Of a DNA stretch of 27,347 nucleotides, positions 6,925 to 14,741 are shown piece after piece. Position 1 is the first letter of the stretch. The number at the start of each line of letters is the position of its first letter. Made by a program: the position numbers and the translations under genes. This stretch comes from Victivallales bacterium (GTDB taxonomy: Bacteria > Verrucomicrobiota > Lentisphaeria > Victivallales > UBA1829). The notes under the pieces are model-generated. The model did not search any database. It saw nothing but the letters and a program-made list of their open reading frames with translations, and was not told where the DNA came from. The DNA lies in assembly GCA_016285335.1 (NCBI GenBank), contig JAEEQO010000012.1:1-27347 (forward strand), given 5' to 3'.

Positions 6925-8154
6925 ATGTATATCACGCGACACTTGACAGAGGCGATTCAAGCCGGGAGCAGATTTTTCCCGGCGATTCTGCTGACAGGCC
7001 CCAGACAAGTCGGGAAAACTACGCTCCTGAGGCGGTTGGCGGAACCCGAAAGAAAGTATGTGACGCTGGACGATTCCAATCTGCGTCTGCTGGCGAAGGA
7101 GGATCCGCGCGCCTTCATCGAACGGTTTTCCCCTCCGGTGCTGATCGATGAAATCCAGTATGTTCCCGAACTCCTGAATTTTATCAAGATTGTCATAGAT
7201 GAACAGCGTTTCCGGTCTCCGGATGAAGCAAAGGGCATGTACTGGCTTACCGGGTCGCAACGGTTCCCGCTCATGAAGGGGGTATCGGAATCTCTGGCCG
7301 GACGAATCGGCGTATTCGAACTCTCCGGGCTTTCACAGACCGAACTTGCAGGAGAACCGAATGTCCCGTTCACTCCCGACAAGCGTTTCAGCGCGTCGAC
7401 CGGCCGGTTCAATACCGCGGAACTGTTCCGCCGGATTTGGCGGGGATGTTATCCCGAAGTCCTGAACGCCACGCCGCAGGAACGCGAATTCTTCTATTCG
7501 AGCTATATCAACACATACCTGGAAAGGGACATCCGGAATCTGACGAAGGTTCACGATCTCGACAAGTTTTACAAGTTCCTTTGTTCCTGTGCAGCCAGGA
7601 CGGGACATCTGCTCAACAACAGCGAACTTGCACGGGACGCGGGGATCGACGTCAAAACGGCGGAGAGCTGGCTGAGTATTCTCACTTCATCGCGTATCGC
7701 CTATCTGCTGCCGCCGTATGCAAGCAGCCTGACCACAAGACTGGTAAAAACGCCGAAACTCTATATGCTTGACACCGGGCTATGCTCCTATCTGACCCGC
7801 TGGTCGACGCCGGAAACACTGGAATCAGGCGCGATGAACGGGTTCATCTTCGAGACATGGTGTGTTTCCGAAATCCTGAAAAGCTACTGGAATGCCGGAA
7901 CGGAGCGTCCGGCATTGTACTTCTATCGGGATAAGGACCAAAGGGAAATCGATCTTCTGATCGAAAGCGGAAATGAGTTTTATCCCGTTGAGTTCAAGAA
8001 GTCTTCTACGCCAAAGAAGGATGATGTCCGGCACTTCAGCGTATTGGAACGTCTGAATCTCAAAACCGGAAAAGGTGCACTGGTATGTACCTGCCCGGAG
8101 ATCGAACCTTTGCCGGGAAAAAACGTGGATAGCATTCCCGTATCGCTTATCTGA
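6925..8154 (+). CDS. AAA-family ATPase with DUF4143 C-terminal domain
   Basis: This is a 409-residue cytosolic protein of the AAA_14/DUF4143 family. Residues 1-~190 hold the ATPase: Walker A GPRQVGKT at 25-32, Walker B PVLIDEIQ at 71-78, sensor-like YWLTGSQ near 106-112, and SLAGRIG (Arg127) in the place of the conserved family arginine. The C-terminal DUF4143 part ends with REIDLLIESGNEFYPVEFKKS, which has the Asp...Glu-x-Lys spacing of a PD-(D/E)xK-like fold. These proteins are widespread and often occur in variable genome regions. Their role is not settled; defence or toxin-like roles have been suggested. A GAGG site precedes the ATG. The base composition is intermediate between the AT-rich pair upstream and the GC-rich neighbours. 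A small lipoprotein gene follows after 24 bases. Confidence 0.92.
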   Translation: MYITRHLTEAIQAGSRFFPAILLTGPRQVGKTTLLRRLAEPERKYVTLDDSNLRLLAKEDPRAFIERFSPPVLIDEIQYVPELLNFIKIVIDEQRFRSPDEAKGMYWLTGSQRFPLMKGVSESLAGRIGVFELSGLSQTELAGEPNVPFTPDKRFSASTGRFNTAELFRRIWRGCYPEVLNATPQEREFFYSSYINTYLERDIRNLTKVHDLDKFYKFLCSCAARTGHLLNNSELARDAGIDVKTAESWLSILTSSRIAYLLPPYASSLTTRLVKTPKLYMLDTGLCSYLTRWSTPETLESGAMNGFIFETWCVSEILKSYWNAGTERPALYFYRDKDQREIDLLIESGNEFYPVEFKKSSTPKKDDVRHFSVLERLNLKTGKGALVCTCPEIEPLPGKNVDSIPVSLI

Positions 8155-8178
8155 ATACCATAGAAGGGGCCTGAAAGT

Positions 8179-8544
8179 ATGTCAATCATAAAAACGAGAC
8201 GAACCTCTTTCTTCTCCGTTGTCGCGGTCTTCCTGATCGTTGCATCGTTCGCCGGATGCGAAACGACGAAAGAGATCAACGAAGATTATCTTGTCGTTTC
8301 CAGCATGGCGGTTATTCCGAATGAAGAGGAGCGCGGTACGCTGACGTTGAAAATCGAGGGAGACTATGCCGAAAGCGCCTGGGGCATCAAGAGCATCGAA
8401 CAGGAAACAAACGGCAATACGATCATTCTGACCGGCACTCTGGTGTCGGAAGGGCTGGGCGCATTCGAATACGAGGTCAGAATTCCTCCGCATGTCGATG
8501 TCGTGAAGTTCAACAAACGGGTCTTGTGGACTCGGAATCAATAA
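8179..8544 (+). CDS. Small lipoprotein, unknown function
   Basis: This is a 121-residue protein with a basic N-terminus (MSIIKTRRTS), a hydrophobic stretch and a SFAGC lipobox, giving a predicted lipidated Cys27. The remaining 94 residues look beta-rich (GTLTLKIEGDY, NTIILTGTLVSEG, FEYEVRIPP) and may form a small sandwich domain. I do not recognise a family. It probably shares a transcript with the ATPase 24 bases upstream. Its ribosome site (a GAAGG stretch) is unremarkable. Confidence 0.72.
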   Translation: MSIIKTRRTSFFSVVAVFLIVASFAGCETTKEINEDYLVVSSMAVIPNEEERGTLTLKIEGDYAESAWGIKSIEQETNGNTIILTGTLVSEGLGAFEYEVRIPPHVDVVKFNKRVLWTRNQ

Positions 8545-8571
8545 ACAAACCTTCCCGCCGGAGGAGTCCGC

Positions 8572-9111
8572 ATGAAGACGCTCCCGACACGCTTTATCCT
8601 GCTGAAAACGCTGCTTGCGGCGGCGTTGCTTGCGCCGTTTTTCTGCCGCGCGGACGAGGCGGAAAAGACCGAATGGCACGATCCTGTGATGGTGCAGCGT
8701 GGCGAGAACGATTTCGAGCTGCTGTCGCCCGAGGAATCAGTCGAATACCGCAAAAAGCAGAAAGAACGCGAAGAAACCACCAAAAAGAAACCCGATCCGG
8801 GATGGATCGGGGATTGCTACTATTACGCGGACGGCGGGTACTACCACAAGGACGGCGTGTACTGGCGTCCGGACTTGAAGACGCATTACGTGTACGCGGA
8901 GGAATGCTGGCACTTGGCGAACGGCGGCATCCTGACGGGCACGGGCGTCTATTACCCGTCGATCACTGCCCCGGACGGCATCCTCGGCGTGCCGTGGCGT
9001 CTGGCGGCAGTCGTGACCGCGCTGGTCGCGGGAGCGCCGGACGATCCGGGCGCACCGCCGCCGAAGCCGACGCGCGTCGTTATAGAAGTTCGTTCGTCTT
9101 CGGATCGATGA
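8572..9111 (+). CDS. Secreted protein with an aromatic-rich central segment, unknown function
   Basis: This is a 179-residue protein with a signal peptide (MKTLPTRFILLKTLLAAALLAPFFCRA). Its middle is rich in Lys and Glu (EYRKKQKEREETTKKK). A Tyr/Gly/Asp-rich segment, CYYYADGGYYHKDGVYWRPD, is followed by a Pro/Ala-rich end. The DGGYYHKDGVYW text looks like a short repeat (Y-Y-x-K/A-D-G-x-Y), perhaps a wall or carbohydrate contact module, but no family is recognised. GGAGG lies just upstream of the ATG. The last 32 bases overlap the end of the opposite-strand rng gene, so the extreme C-terminus is dictated partly by rng coding. Confidence 0.7.
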   Translation: MKTLPTRFILLKTLLAAALLAPFFCRADEAEKTEWHDPVMVQRGENDFELLSPEESVEYRKKQKEREETTKKKPDPGWIGDCYYYADGGYYHKDGVYWRPDLKTHYVYAEECWHLANGGILTGTGVYYPSITAPDGILGVPWRLAAVVTALVAGAPDDPGAPPPKPTRVVIEVRSSSDR

Positions 9112-10750
9112 GGCGGAATTCCTCGACGTGGATCGCAGGGTCGGCGCGGAACTCGAGGTCCCTGCCGTATTTGCTCTCCATTTCATAGAGGATCTTCGCG
9201 TCGTCGTTTTTGAGGCGGGCGAGCACGGCGGGATTCAGGATCACGCGGACCGTGGCGGCTTTCTTCGACTTCGTGCGCTGCTTGAGGATTTCGAGCAGGC
9301 GGCGCTGGATTTCCACGCTCATGCTGATGGCGGATTTCACGTGGCCGGAGCCGCCGCAGTAGGGGCAGGGGTCGAACAGCGAATCCTGCACGCTTTCACT
9401 TTCGCGCTGGCGCGTCATTTCCATGAGCCCGAACTTGCTGATGGGCAAGATTTTCGTGCGGGCGCGGTCGAGGTCGGCCAGCTTGTTCATCGTGCGGTTG
9501 ACCTGTTCGCGGTCGGAGGCGTTCGCCATGTCGATGAAGTCGATCACGATCTGGCCGCCGATGTTGCGGAGCCGGATCTGGCGCGCGATCTCCTTCGCGG
9601 CTTCGAGGTTCGTGTTCAGGATGAGTTCGCGCTGCGCCTTGCCGGCCTTGGACTTTCCGGTGTTGATGTCGATGGCCACGAGCGCTTCGGTCTCGTCGAT
9701 GCAGAGGTAGCCGCCGCCGGGGAGGTTCACGATGCGGTTGTAGATCTCGGCGACCTGCGGCGTGACCTTGTAGCGGTCGAAGATGGACTCGGCGCGCTTG
9801 TGGCGCGTGATCTGCGTGTTGAAGTCGTTGCCGACGAACTTGTCGAGCGCGGCGACCAGGAAGTCGTATTTCTCCTTGTCGTCGACCACGATCTCGTCGA
9901 TGTCGTCGGTCAACAGGTCGCGCACGGTGCGTTCCAGCAGGTCGGGCTCGGCGTAGACGAGCGCGGGGGCGCGCGGCTTCAGCAGCGCGTTGTCGACCTT
10001 CTGCCACAGCTCCAGCAGCATTTCCAGGTCACGCTGGAAGAAGACCGCCTTGCGGTGTTCGCCGACCGTGCGGCAGATGAGGCCCATGCCGTCCGGGAGC
10101 TTCAGCCCGAGCAGGATCTTGCGGAGGCGGTCGCGTTCCTTCCGGTCCTCGATGCGGGACGAGAGGCCGATGTGCTTGGAGTAGGGGAGCAGGACCAGGT
10201 AGCGGCCGGGGATGGTGATGTTGGTGGTGACGCGGGCGCCCTTGGTGCCAATGGGGCCCTTGGTGACCTGAACGAGGAGTTCGGACCCGGCGGGGAACAC
10301 GCGCGGGATGTCCTCGATGGTGATCTTGCCGGTGTGGATGCGCTCCTCCATTTCCTTCAGGCGTTTGGCGCGGTCGCCGCCCGTCACGAGGTTGCGGAAC
10401 TTCTCGCTGAGGATGGAAATGATTCGTTTTTTCTTTTTCGGGGAGGTGTCGGCTTCCTTCGCTTTTTCGCGTTCGTCGCCGATCTTTTTGAGGTTGTCGA
10501 GGATGTCGTAGGAGGCGGGCAGCATGTCGCGGAAGTGCATGAACGCGTTCTTCTCCGCGCCGATGTCGACGAAACACGCTTCCAGGCCCGGTTCGATGCG
10601 GGTGATTTTGCCGAGGTAGATGGAGCCGGCGACGATGTCGTCGCCCTTGCGCTCGATCTGGTAATCCTCCAGGTGCCCGTTGATGAGCAGTGCGGACCGC
10701 GTCTCCAGTTCCTCGCAGTTCAGGATGATCTGTTTTTTCTCTTGAGGCAT
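9080..10750 (-). CDS. rng: Ribonuclease E/G family endoribonuclease
   Basis: This is a 556-residue Rne/Rng-family enzyme that cleaves single-stranded AU-rich RNA in rRNA maturation and mRNA decay. The N-terminal S1 domain starts around residue 38 (GSIYLGKITRIEPGLEACFVDIG) but is split by a basic, Lys-rich insert at about 84-155, which includes SPKKKKRII. The catalytic DNase I-like part shows ALVAIDINTG (Asp361) and IVIDFIDM (Asp404), the two Mg ligands. DPCPYCGGSG (Cys462 and Cys465) is the zinc-link. The small domain follows; there is no long RNase E-type C-terminal scaffold, so rng fits better than rne. It starts 21 bases after fmt and is probably co-transcribed with it. Its stop overlaps the convergent gene at 8572 by 32 bases. 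Confidence 0.95.
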   Translation of the reverse strand: MPQEKKQIILNCEELETRSALLINGHLEDYQIERKGDDIVAGSIYLGKITRIEPGLEACFVDIGAEKNAFMHFRDMLPASYDILDNLKKIGDEREKAKEADTSPKKKKRIISILSEKFRNLVTGGDRAKRLKEMEERIHTGKITIEDIPRVFPAGSELLVQVTKGPIGTKGARVTTNITIPGRYLVLLPYSKHIGLSSRIEDRKERDRLRKILLGLKLPDGMGLICRTVGEHRKAVFFQRDLEMLLELWQKVDNALLKPRAPALVYAEPDLLERTVRDLLTDDIDEIVVDDKEKYDFLVAALDKFVGNDFNTQITRHKRAESIFDRYKVTPQVAEIYNRIVNLPGGGYLCIDETEALVAIDINTGKSKAGKAQRELILNTNLEAAKEIARQIRLRNIGGQIVIDFIDMANASDREQVNRTMNKLADLDRARTKILPISKFGLMEMTRQRESESVQDSLFDPCPYCGGSGHVKSAISMSVEIQRRLLEILKQRTKSKKAATVRVILNPAVLARLKNDDAKILYEMESKYGRDLEFRADPAIHVEEFRLIDPKTNELL

Positions 10751-10771
10751 GACTGGGAAACTCTTTCAAAT

Positions 10772-11761
10772 TCAAGTGGTTGGCTGCGGTTCGGGCAGGC
10801 CGTTCAGCAGCATGTCGCCGACTTCGAGGCGGGCGCCGTTCAGGAAATCGGCGACGGACATTTCCTTTTTGCCTTCGGGCACGATGCGTTCCAGCAGCAG
10901 GGAACCGGAGCCGCAGGACACCATGATCCTGTTGTCGGCGAGTGCAGTGATCTTCCCCGGGGCCGCACCGGCGGCTTTGAAGGCAGTGTATGACGCTTTG
11001 GTGATCTTGACCGACATGATGCGGCCGCGCACGGGGACGCGGAACGACATCGACGGCCAGTTATGATAAGCCCTCACCTTCCGCTCCAGGACGGCGGCGT
11101 CTTCGCTCCATACGACAAAGCCGTCCGACTTGCGGATCTTGACCGCGACCGTGACGCCTTCCTCCGGCTGGGGATGCGGCGTGATCTCGCCGCGCACGAT
11201 GCGTCCGATGCAGTCGCAGATGCGGTTCCCGGCCATCCCGGAAAGCGTCCTTTCCAGTTCGTCGGCCGTGGTCCCCGGCAGGATCTGCATCCGGTGCATT
11301 TCATAGATCGGCCCCGAATCCAGCCCGCGTTCCATCTGCATGAATGTCACTCCGGTGACTTCGTCTCCGTTCAATACGCAGGTGGTGATGGGCGACGCCC
11401 CGCGGTATTTCGGGAGAAGGGACGCATGGACGTTCAGGCAGCCGAGCGGGGGCAGATTCAGGATCGGCTCCCGCAGGATCTGGCCGAACGACACCACCAC
11501 GATCATGTCCGGCTCCAGCGCGGCGACGTGGTCCAGAAACTCCGGAGTGTTCACCGACTGGACGCGTTCGCACGGGATCCCCGCCTCGTCCGCGTAACGT
11601 CCGAGCGGCGTCGGCGTCATCACGCGCTTGCGCCCCGCGGCACGGTCCGGCTGGGTCACGGCCACGGCAAGCGTGAGGTCGTGGCTGTTTGCCAGGGCCT
11701 CCAGGACCGGGACGGCGAAAATGCCGGATCCCATGAATACGATGCGCGGGTTTCTGATCAT
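10772..11761 (-). CDS. fmt: Methionyl-tRNA formyltransferase
   Basis: This 329-residue enzyme transfers a formyl group from 10-formyl-tetrahydrofolate to initiator Met-tRNA. The N-terminal Rossmann part begins RIVFMGSGIFAVPVLEAL. The catalytic triad is seen as Asn110 and His112 in CLNVHASLLPKYRGASPI and Asp148 in RGLDSGPIY. The folate loop SLLPKYRG and the C-terminal OB-like domain (about 215-315, with KVRAYHNWPSMSF) are present. Length and order are normal. The TTGAAA-N17-TATATT promoter upstream supports this start. It is first in an fmt-rng pair and does not have the frequent partner def beside it. Confidence 0.97.
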   Translation of the reverse strand: MIRNPRIVFMGSGIFAVPVLEALANSHDLTLAVAVTQPDRAAGRKRVMTPTPLGRYADEAGIPCERVQSVNTPEFLDHVAALEPDMIVVVSFGQILREPILNLPPLGCLNVHASLLPKYRGASPITTCVLNGDEVTGVTFMQMERGLDSGPIYEMHRMQILPGTTADELERTLSGMAGNRICDCIGRIVRGEITPHPQPEEGVTVAVKIRKSDGFVVWSEDAAVLERKVRAYHNWPSMSFRVPVRGRIMSVKITKASYTAFKAAGAAPGKITALADNRIMVSCGSGSLLLERIVPEGKKEMSVADFLNGARLEVGDMLLNGLPEPQPTT

Positions 11762-11798
11762 GGTGTATTTTTTACGTCCGAAAAAATTTTTAAACTTT

Positions 11799-11827
11799 AA
11801 TATATCATAGATTCCTCAGCTTTTCAA
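11799..11827 (-). promoter_or_regulatory. fmt-rng promoter
   Basis: On the minus strand TTGAAA (11822-11827) and TATATT (11799-11804) are exactly 17 bases apart, with TGA forming an extended -10. The predicted transcript begins about 30 bases upstream of the fmt ATG. Confidence 0.75.
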
Positions 11828-11859
11828 ATGCGCTTTGCCGAAAACACCCCGCTTCAGAC

Positions 11860-11899
11860 GCAAATATCCCCGTTTTTCAGCAGAAAAAAGCAAATATCC
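11860..11899. repeat. Short direct repeat in the fmt-GH43 gap
   Basis: GCAAATATCC occurs at 11860-11869 and again at 11890-11899, 30 bases apart, in the AT-rich gap upstream of fmt. Apart from this, the fmt promoter and a few T-runs, I see nothing in 11828-11973. It could be a binding site for a regulator of fmt, but it is short. Confidence 0.35.
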
Positions 11900-11973
11900 T
11901 CATATCGGGCGTTCTTTCAAACGGTCCGGTACGAGGATGATTCTACTTTGATGAAGTCGCCGGGGGCGGCGGA

Positions 11974-12945
11974 TCACTTATACGGGAAGATCGTGATGAT
12001 CTTTCCGTTCTCGTCGTAGTTGAGCTCGGTGAACTTCACGTTTCTGCGGTGGTTGATGCCGTTGGAAAGCTCGCAGTCGTGGTAGAAGAGATACCACTTG
12101 CCGTGATACTGCAGGATGGAGTGGTGCGTGGTCCAGCCGAGCACGGGCTCCAGGATGCGGCCCTGGTAGGTGTAGGGGCCGTACGGATTGTCGGCCACGG
12201 CATAGACGATGTAATGGGTCGTGCCGGTGGAGTAGGTGAAGTAGTATTTGCCGTTGTACTTGTAGAGCCACGGGTCTTCGAAATAGCGGCGGTCCTCGTC
12301 GCCGGCCTTGATCGGGGCACCGTTTTCGTCGAGGATCACGATGTCGCGCGGCGTCTCGGCGAATTCGAGCATGTTGTCCTTCATGAGGGCGATCTTCGGG
12401 CAGACGGCGTTTTCGTCCTTGGCCGGCTCGGTGCCGTTCGGGTCGAACTTGCCGGTGCGGTATTTCTCAAGCTGGCCGCCCCAGAGGCCGCCGAAGCACA
12501 TGTAGACCTTGCCGTCGTCGTCCATGAACGCGCACGGGTCGATGCTGAAGCTGCCGGGGATGCACTCGGGTTCGGGCTTGAACGGGCCTTCCGGGACCTT
12601 GCTTGTGGCGATGCCGAGGCGGAAATTGCCGTCCTTGTCGCGAGCGGGGAAAACGAGGTAGTAGGTGTCGTTCTTGAACGCGACGTCCGGCGCCCACATC
12701 TGCGTGCTGACCCACGGGACGTCGTACTGGGACAGCGCCATGCCGCAGTCGACCGGATCGGCGGTCTCGTTGTCCATGCGGAACACATGGTAATCCTCCA
12801 TCTGGTACTCGTCGCCGTTGTCGTTGTCCTCGCCGTCGTGCGGGATGTCGTGGGACGGGTAGATGTAGAGCTTGTCGTTGAACACGTGGGCGGACGGGTC
12901 CGCGGTGAAAATGTGGGTGATGAGCGGTTTTCTCTGTTGAGCCAT
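11974..12945 (-). CDS. Glycoside hydrolase family 43 protein
   Basis: This is a 323-residue five-bladed beta-propeller enzyme of GH43, the beta-xylosidase / alpha-L-arabinofuranosidase family. The three catalytic acids are visible at expected places: Asp16 in FTADPSAHVFNDKLYIYPSHD as base, Asp136 in SIDPCAFMDDDG as pKa modulator, and Glu223 in YFEDPWLYKYNGKYYFTYS as acid. There is no signal peptide, so it likely acts in the cytoplasm on imported oligosaccharides. An AAGGAG site precedes the ATG and a TTGACA-N16-TATAGT promoter lies upstream. It has no transporter or sugar-gene neighbour. The family is secure; substrate specificity is not. Confidence 0.95.
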   Translation of the reverse strand: MAQQRKPLITHIFTADPSAHVFNDKLYIYPSHDIPHDGEDNDNGDEYQMEDYHVFRMDNETADPVDCGMALSQYDVPWVSTQMWAPDVAFKNDTYYLVFPARDKDGNFRLGIATSKVPEGPFKPEPECIPGSFSIDPCAFMDDDGKVYMCFGGLWGGQLEKYRTGKFDPNGTEPAKDENAVCPKIALMKDNMLEFAETPRDIVILDENGAPIKAGDEDRRYFEDPWLYKYNGKYYFTYSTGTTHYIVYAVADNPYGPYTYQGRILEPVLGWTTHHSILQYHGKWYLFYHDCELSNGINHRRNVKFTELNYDENGKIITIFPYK

Positions 12946-13005
12946 CGTTTTTCTCCTTGTGGCGAATCGTTTTATGTCAAAGATTTGAACGCATTTTTAC
13001 AGGTT

Positions 13006-13033
13006 ACTATAGCAGACTTTGACGGAATGTCAA
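13006..13033 (-). promoter_or_regulatory. GH43 gene promoter
   Basis: On the minus strand TTGACA (13028-13033) and TATAGT (13006-13011) are separated by 16 bases, about 60 bases upstream of the GH43 ATG. A second TGTCAA on the plus strand nearby gives another TTGACA further downstream without a matching -10. Confidence 0.7.
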
Positions 13034-13077
13034 GGATGGATGCGGTTATTTTGGGAAGCTGCGCCTCCTCTGTCGTA

Positions 13078-13100
13078 GTGCGCGGCTTACGCCCGCGCAC
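13078..13100 (-). terminator. Hairpin after azlD, probable transcript end
   Basis: GTGCGCGG (13078-13085) and CCGCGCAC (13093-13100) form a perfect 8-bp GC-rich stem with a 7-base loop just after the azlD stop. No T-run follows on the minus strand, so it is either a weak terminator or a 3'-end stabiliser. Confidence 0.5.
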
Positions 13101-13105
13101 GGGAC

Positions 13106-13456
13106 CTAGGGCACGACCGTCTGCACCAGCGTCATGTAAACGGCGGTCCCGGCCAGGATCGACAGCAGGGGATTGCGTTTCCACAGCTGAAGCGAGACCA
13201 CCACGACAGCCGCCGCGGCTTCCGCGAGCCCGAACATGTGGTCGGCGGGCGCACGGTCCCGCACGTAGCAGGCGAAACAGTATACGACCAGCATCGCGAT
13301 GGCGGCCGGGGACAGGACGTTTCCGAGGCTCAGGACCAGGGCGGGCGGACGCTTGCCGGAGCCGAAGAGCAGGAACGGCAGCGCGCGGAGCAGGAACGTG
13401 ACGCCCGCGGTCACGGCGGTCAGGAGCAGCAGATATTCGGTCGAGGTCCCGCTCAT
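13106..13456 (-). CDS. azlD: AzlD-family branched-chain amino acid export subunit
   Basis: This is a 116-residue protein that is hydrophobic throughout, with about four membrane segments (EYLLLLTAVTAGVTFLLRALPFLLF, ALVLSLGNVLSPAAIAMLVVYCF, EAAAAVVVVSLQLW, PLLSILAGTAVYMTLVQ). AzlD works with AzlC as the small partner in export of branched-chain amino acids and analogues. The start at 13456 (MSGTSTEYLL) is preferred over an ATG seven codons upstream because GGAGGGAG lies at the right distance and it gives the classic 4-base ATGA overlap with azlC. The conserved LLRALPFLLF element is present. Confidence 0.9.
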   Translation of the reverse strand: MSGTSTEYLLLLTAVTAGVTFLLRALPFLLFGSGKRPPALVLSLGNVLSPAAIAMLVVYCFACYVRDRAPADHMFGLAEAAAAVVVVSLQLWKRNPLLSILAGTAVYMTLVQTVVP

Positions 13457-14178
13457 TTTCTCCCTCCGAATTGCCACGATTCAAGTTTTCCCAGCGGCCT
13501 GCGGAAGACGACCAGCGCGGACAGCATCAGCACGATGGACGGGATCAGCATCTTTCCCGCGCCGAAGACCAGGGCGCACAGGACGGACGCCACAAGCCCG
13601 ACGGCGGCATAGACGCGGTTTTTGCGTTCGCGGCACTGGTCGGTCAGGATGACCAGGAAAAGCGCGGTCATGGCGAAATCGATGCCCTTGTTCGGGAACG
13701 GCAGGGCGGCTCCCGCGAGCGCGCCGGAAACGACGCCGAGGATCCAGTAGAAATGGTTCAGCGCGGCGAGCGTGAGGCAGTACAGGATGGAGTCGCCGCC
13801 GGGCGGGACCTTGTTTTCGACCTCAAGCGCGTAGGTCTCGTCGGTGAGCGACCAGATCAGGTAGAGCTTTTTCGGGAGCGGGAGCCCGCGGAACCGTTCG
13901 ATGAGGGAAAGCCCGTACATGGAGTAGCGGATGTTCAGGCACACGGTCAGGAGCGCCACATCGAGCATCGGGCGCGCGGTGCGGATCCAGTCCACGAGCA
14001 TGAACTGCAGCGCGCCGGAAATGCTGGTGGCGCTGGTCAGGAACGCCCAGAGCGCGGGCAGCCGGACGCCGCTTTTCGCGGCCAGCAGCACGCCCGCCGC
14101 GAAGCCCATGGTGGTGTAGCCCATCAGGACCGGCAGCGAGCTCACAAACGCCTGTTTCAGGGTCGGTTTCCGGTTCAT
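13453..14178 (-). CDS. azlC: AzlC-family branched-chain amino acid export permease
   Basis: This is a 241-residue inner-membrane protein. The N-terminal family signature reads FVSSLPVLMGYTTMGFAAGVLLA, followed by SATSISGALQFMLVDW and by LNIRYSMYGLSL, which is characteristic of AzlC. WSLTDETYAL and NHFYWILGVVSGALAG follow. The start at 14178 is chosen over an ATG 43 codons upstream. The longer form would begin upstream of the predicted promoter (-10 at 14254-14259) and would add an Arg-rich, unlikely N-terminus. A GGAG site precedes 14178. It overlaps azlD by 4 bases, so the two are translationally coupled. Confidence 0.92.
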   Translation of the reverse strand: MNRKPTLKQAFVSSLPVLMGYTTMGFAAGVLLAAKSGVRLPALWAFLTSATSISGALQFMLVDWIRTARPMLDVALLTVCLNIRYSMYGLSLIERFRGLPLPKKLYLIWSLTDETYALEVENKVPPGGDSILYCLTLAALNHFYWILGVVSGALAGAALPFPNKGIDFAMTALFLVILTDQCRERKNRVYAAVGLVASVLCALVFGAGKMLIPSIVLMLSALVVFRRPLGKLESWQFGGRK

Positions 14179-14253
14179 TTCGGTCGAATCTCCGTTCCGC
14201 GCGCCGGACGCCGCCGGGCGGTTCCCGCGGCTGTTCCGGAAAAGGAAGCTACT

Positions 14254-14281
14254 AATATACCATCGTTTGCGGGAAATACAA
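14254..14281 (-). promoter_or_regulatory. azlCD promoter
   Basis: On the minus strand TTGTAT (14276-14281) and TATATT (14254-14259) are 16 bases apart, with TGG as an extended -10. It lies about 75 bases upstream of the azlC ATG and about 55 bases from the divergent feoA promoter. Confidence 0.6.
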
Positions 14282-14334
14282 AATCTTTTCCGGGGCTTTT
14301 CCTCCATTTTTGTCTTCGGGCGGGCGCTTTTTCC

Positions 14335-14363
14335 TTGAAATCAGCCCGTTCCGGCTGTATATT
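14335..14363 (+). promoter_or_regulatory. feoAB promoter
   Basis: TTGAAA (14335-14340) and TATATT (14358-14363) are separated by 17 bases. The AT-rich stretch running through the -10 would be a natural place for a Fur-type repressor, but I do not see a convincing 19-bp Fur box. Confidence 0.7.
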
Positions 14364-14438
14364 ATATTCTGGCTATAAAACACTGCACCGCCGCGCCCGT
14401 TTCCCTGTCCGGGCCGGCAGACAAGGATATTTCCCATC

Positions 14439-14741
14439 ATGAGCGACAAAAAGACCCCTGCCGCAAAGGCCGGGGCGTCAGCCGGCTCCGCACCGGCCCC
14501 GGAGGAATGCTCCCTGGCGGAACTTCCCGTCGGGCGGGCGGCCGTCATCGTGAGCATGAAACCCGGACTGCGCGGGAAGAAGAAGTTCGCGGACGTCGGG
14601 CTCGTTCCCGGCACACTGCTTGAAATGGAGGCGCACGCGCCGTTCGGCGGCCTCCTCCGCATCAAGGTCATGGACAGCAGCCTTTCGATCCATCGCGACG
14701 ACGCGGCGAACATCGTCGTCCAGCTTCAGGAGCTCCCATGA
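14439..14741 (+). CDS. feoA: FeoA domain protein, ferrous iron transport
   Basis: This is a 100-residue protein. The first ~23 residues are an Ala/Pro-rich, probably disordered extension (KKTPAAKAGASAGSAPAPEE) before the SH3-like FeoA domain. The domain begins CSLAELPVGRAAVIVSM, then KFADVGLVPGTLLEMEAHAPFGGLLRIKV and LSIHRDDAANIVV, matching the family's 'L..lG..pG..v.v....p.g.p..v' pattern. FeoA is a small cytosolic partner of FeoB. The gene overlaps feoB by 4 bases (ATGA). An AAGGAT site precedes the start. Confidence 0.93.
   Translation: MSDKKTPAAKAGASAGSAPAPEECSLAELPVGRAAVIVSMKPGLRGKKKFADVGLVPGTLLEMEAHAPFGGLLRIKVMDSSLSIHRDDAANIVVQLQELP

Noticed and set aside
6925..8154. ATPase as part of a known toxin-antitoxin or defence operon
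   Set aside because: No partner gene of a known system is adjacent. DUF4143 ATPases are common and often solitary, so no specific system is claimed.
9128..10993. 621-residue plus-strand open frame opposite rng
   Set aside because: Its composition is typical of an antisense shadow of a GC-rich gene. Rng on the other strand has catalytic Asp and zinc-link motifs.
14341..14400. Fur box in the azlC-feoA divergent region
   Set aside because: The AT-rich stretch is suggestive, but no 19-bp GATAATGATAATCATTATC-like match can be supported.
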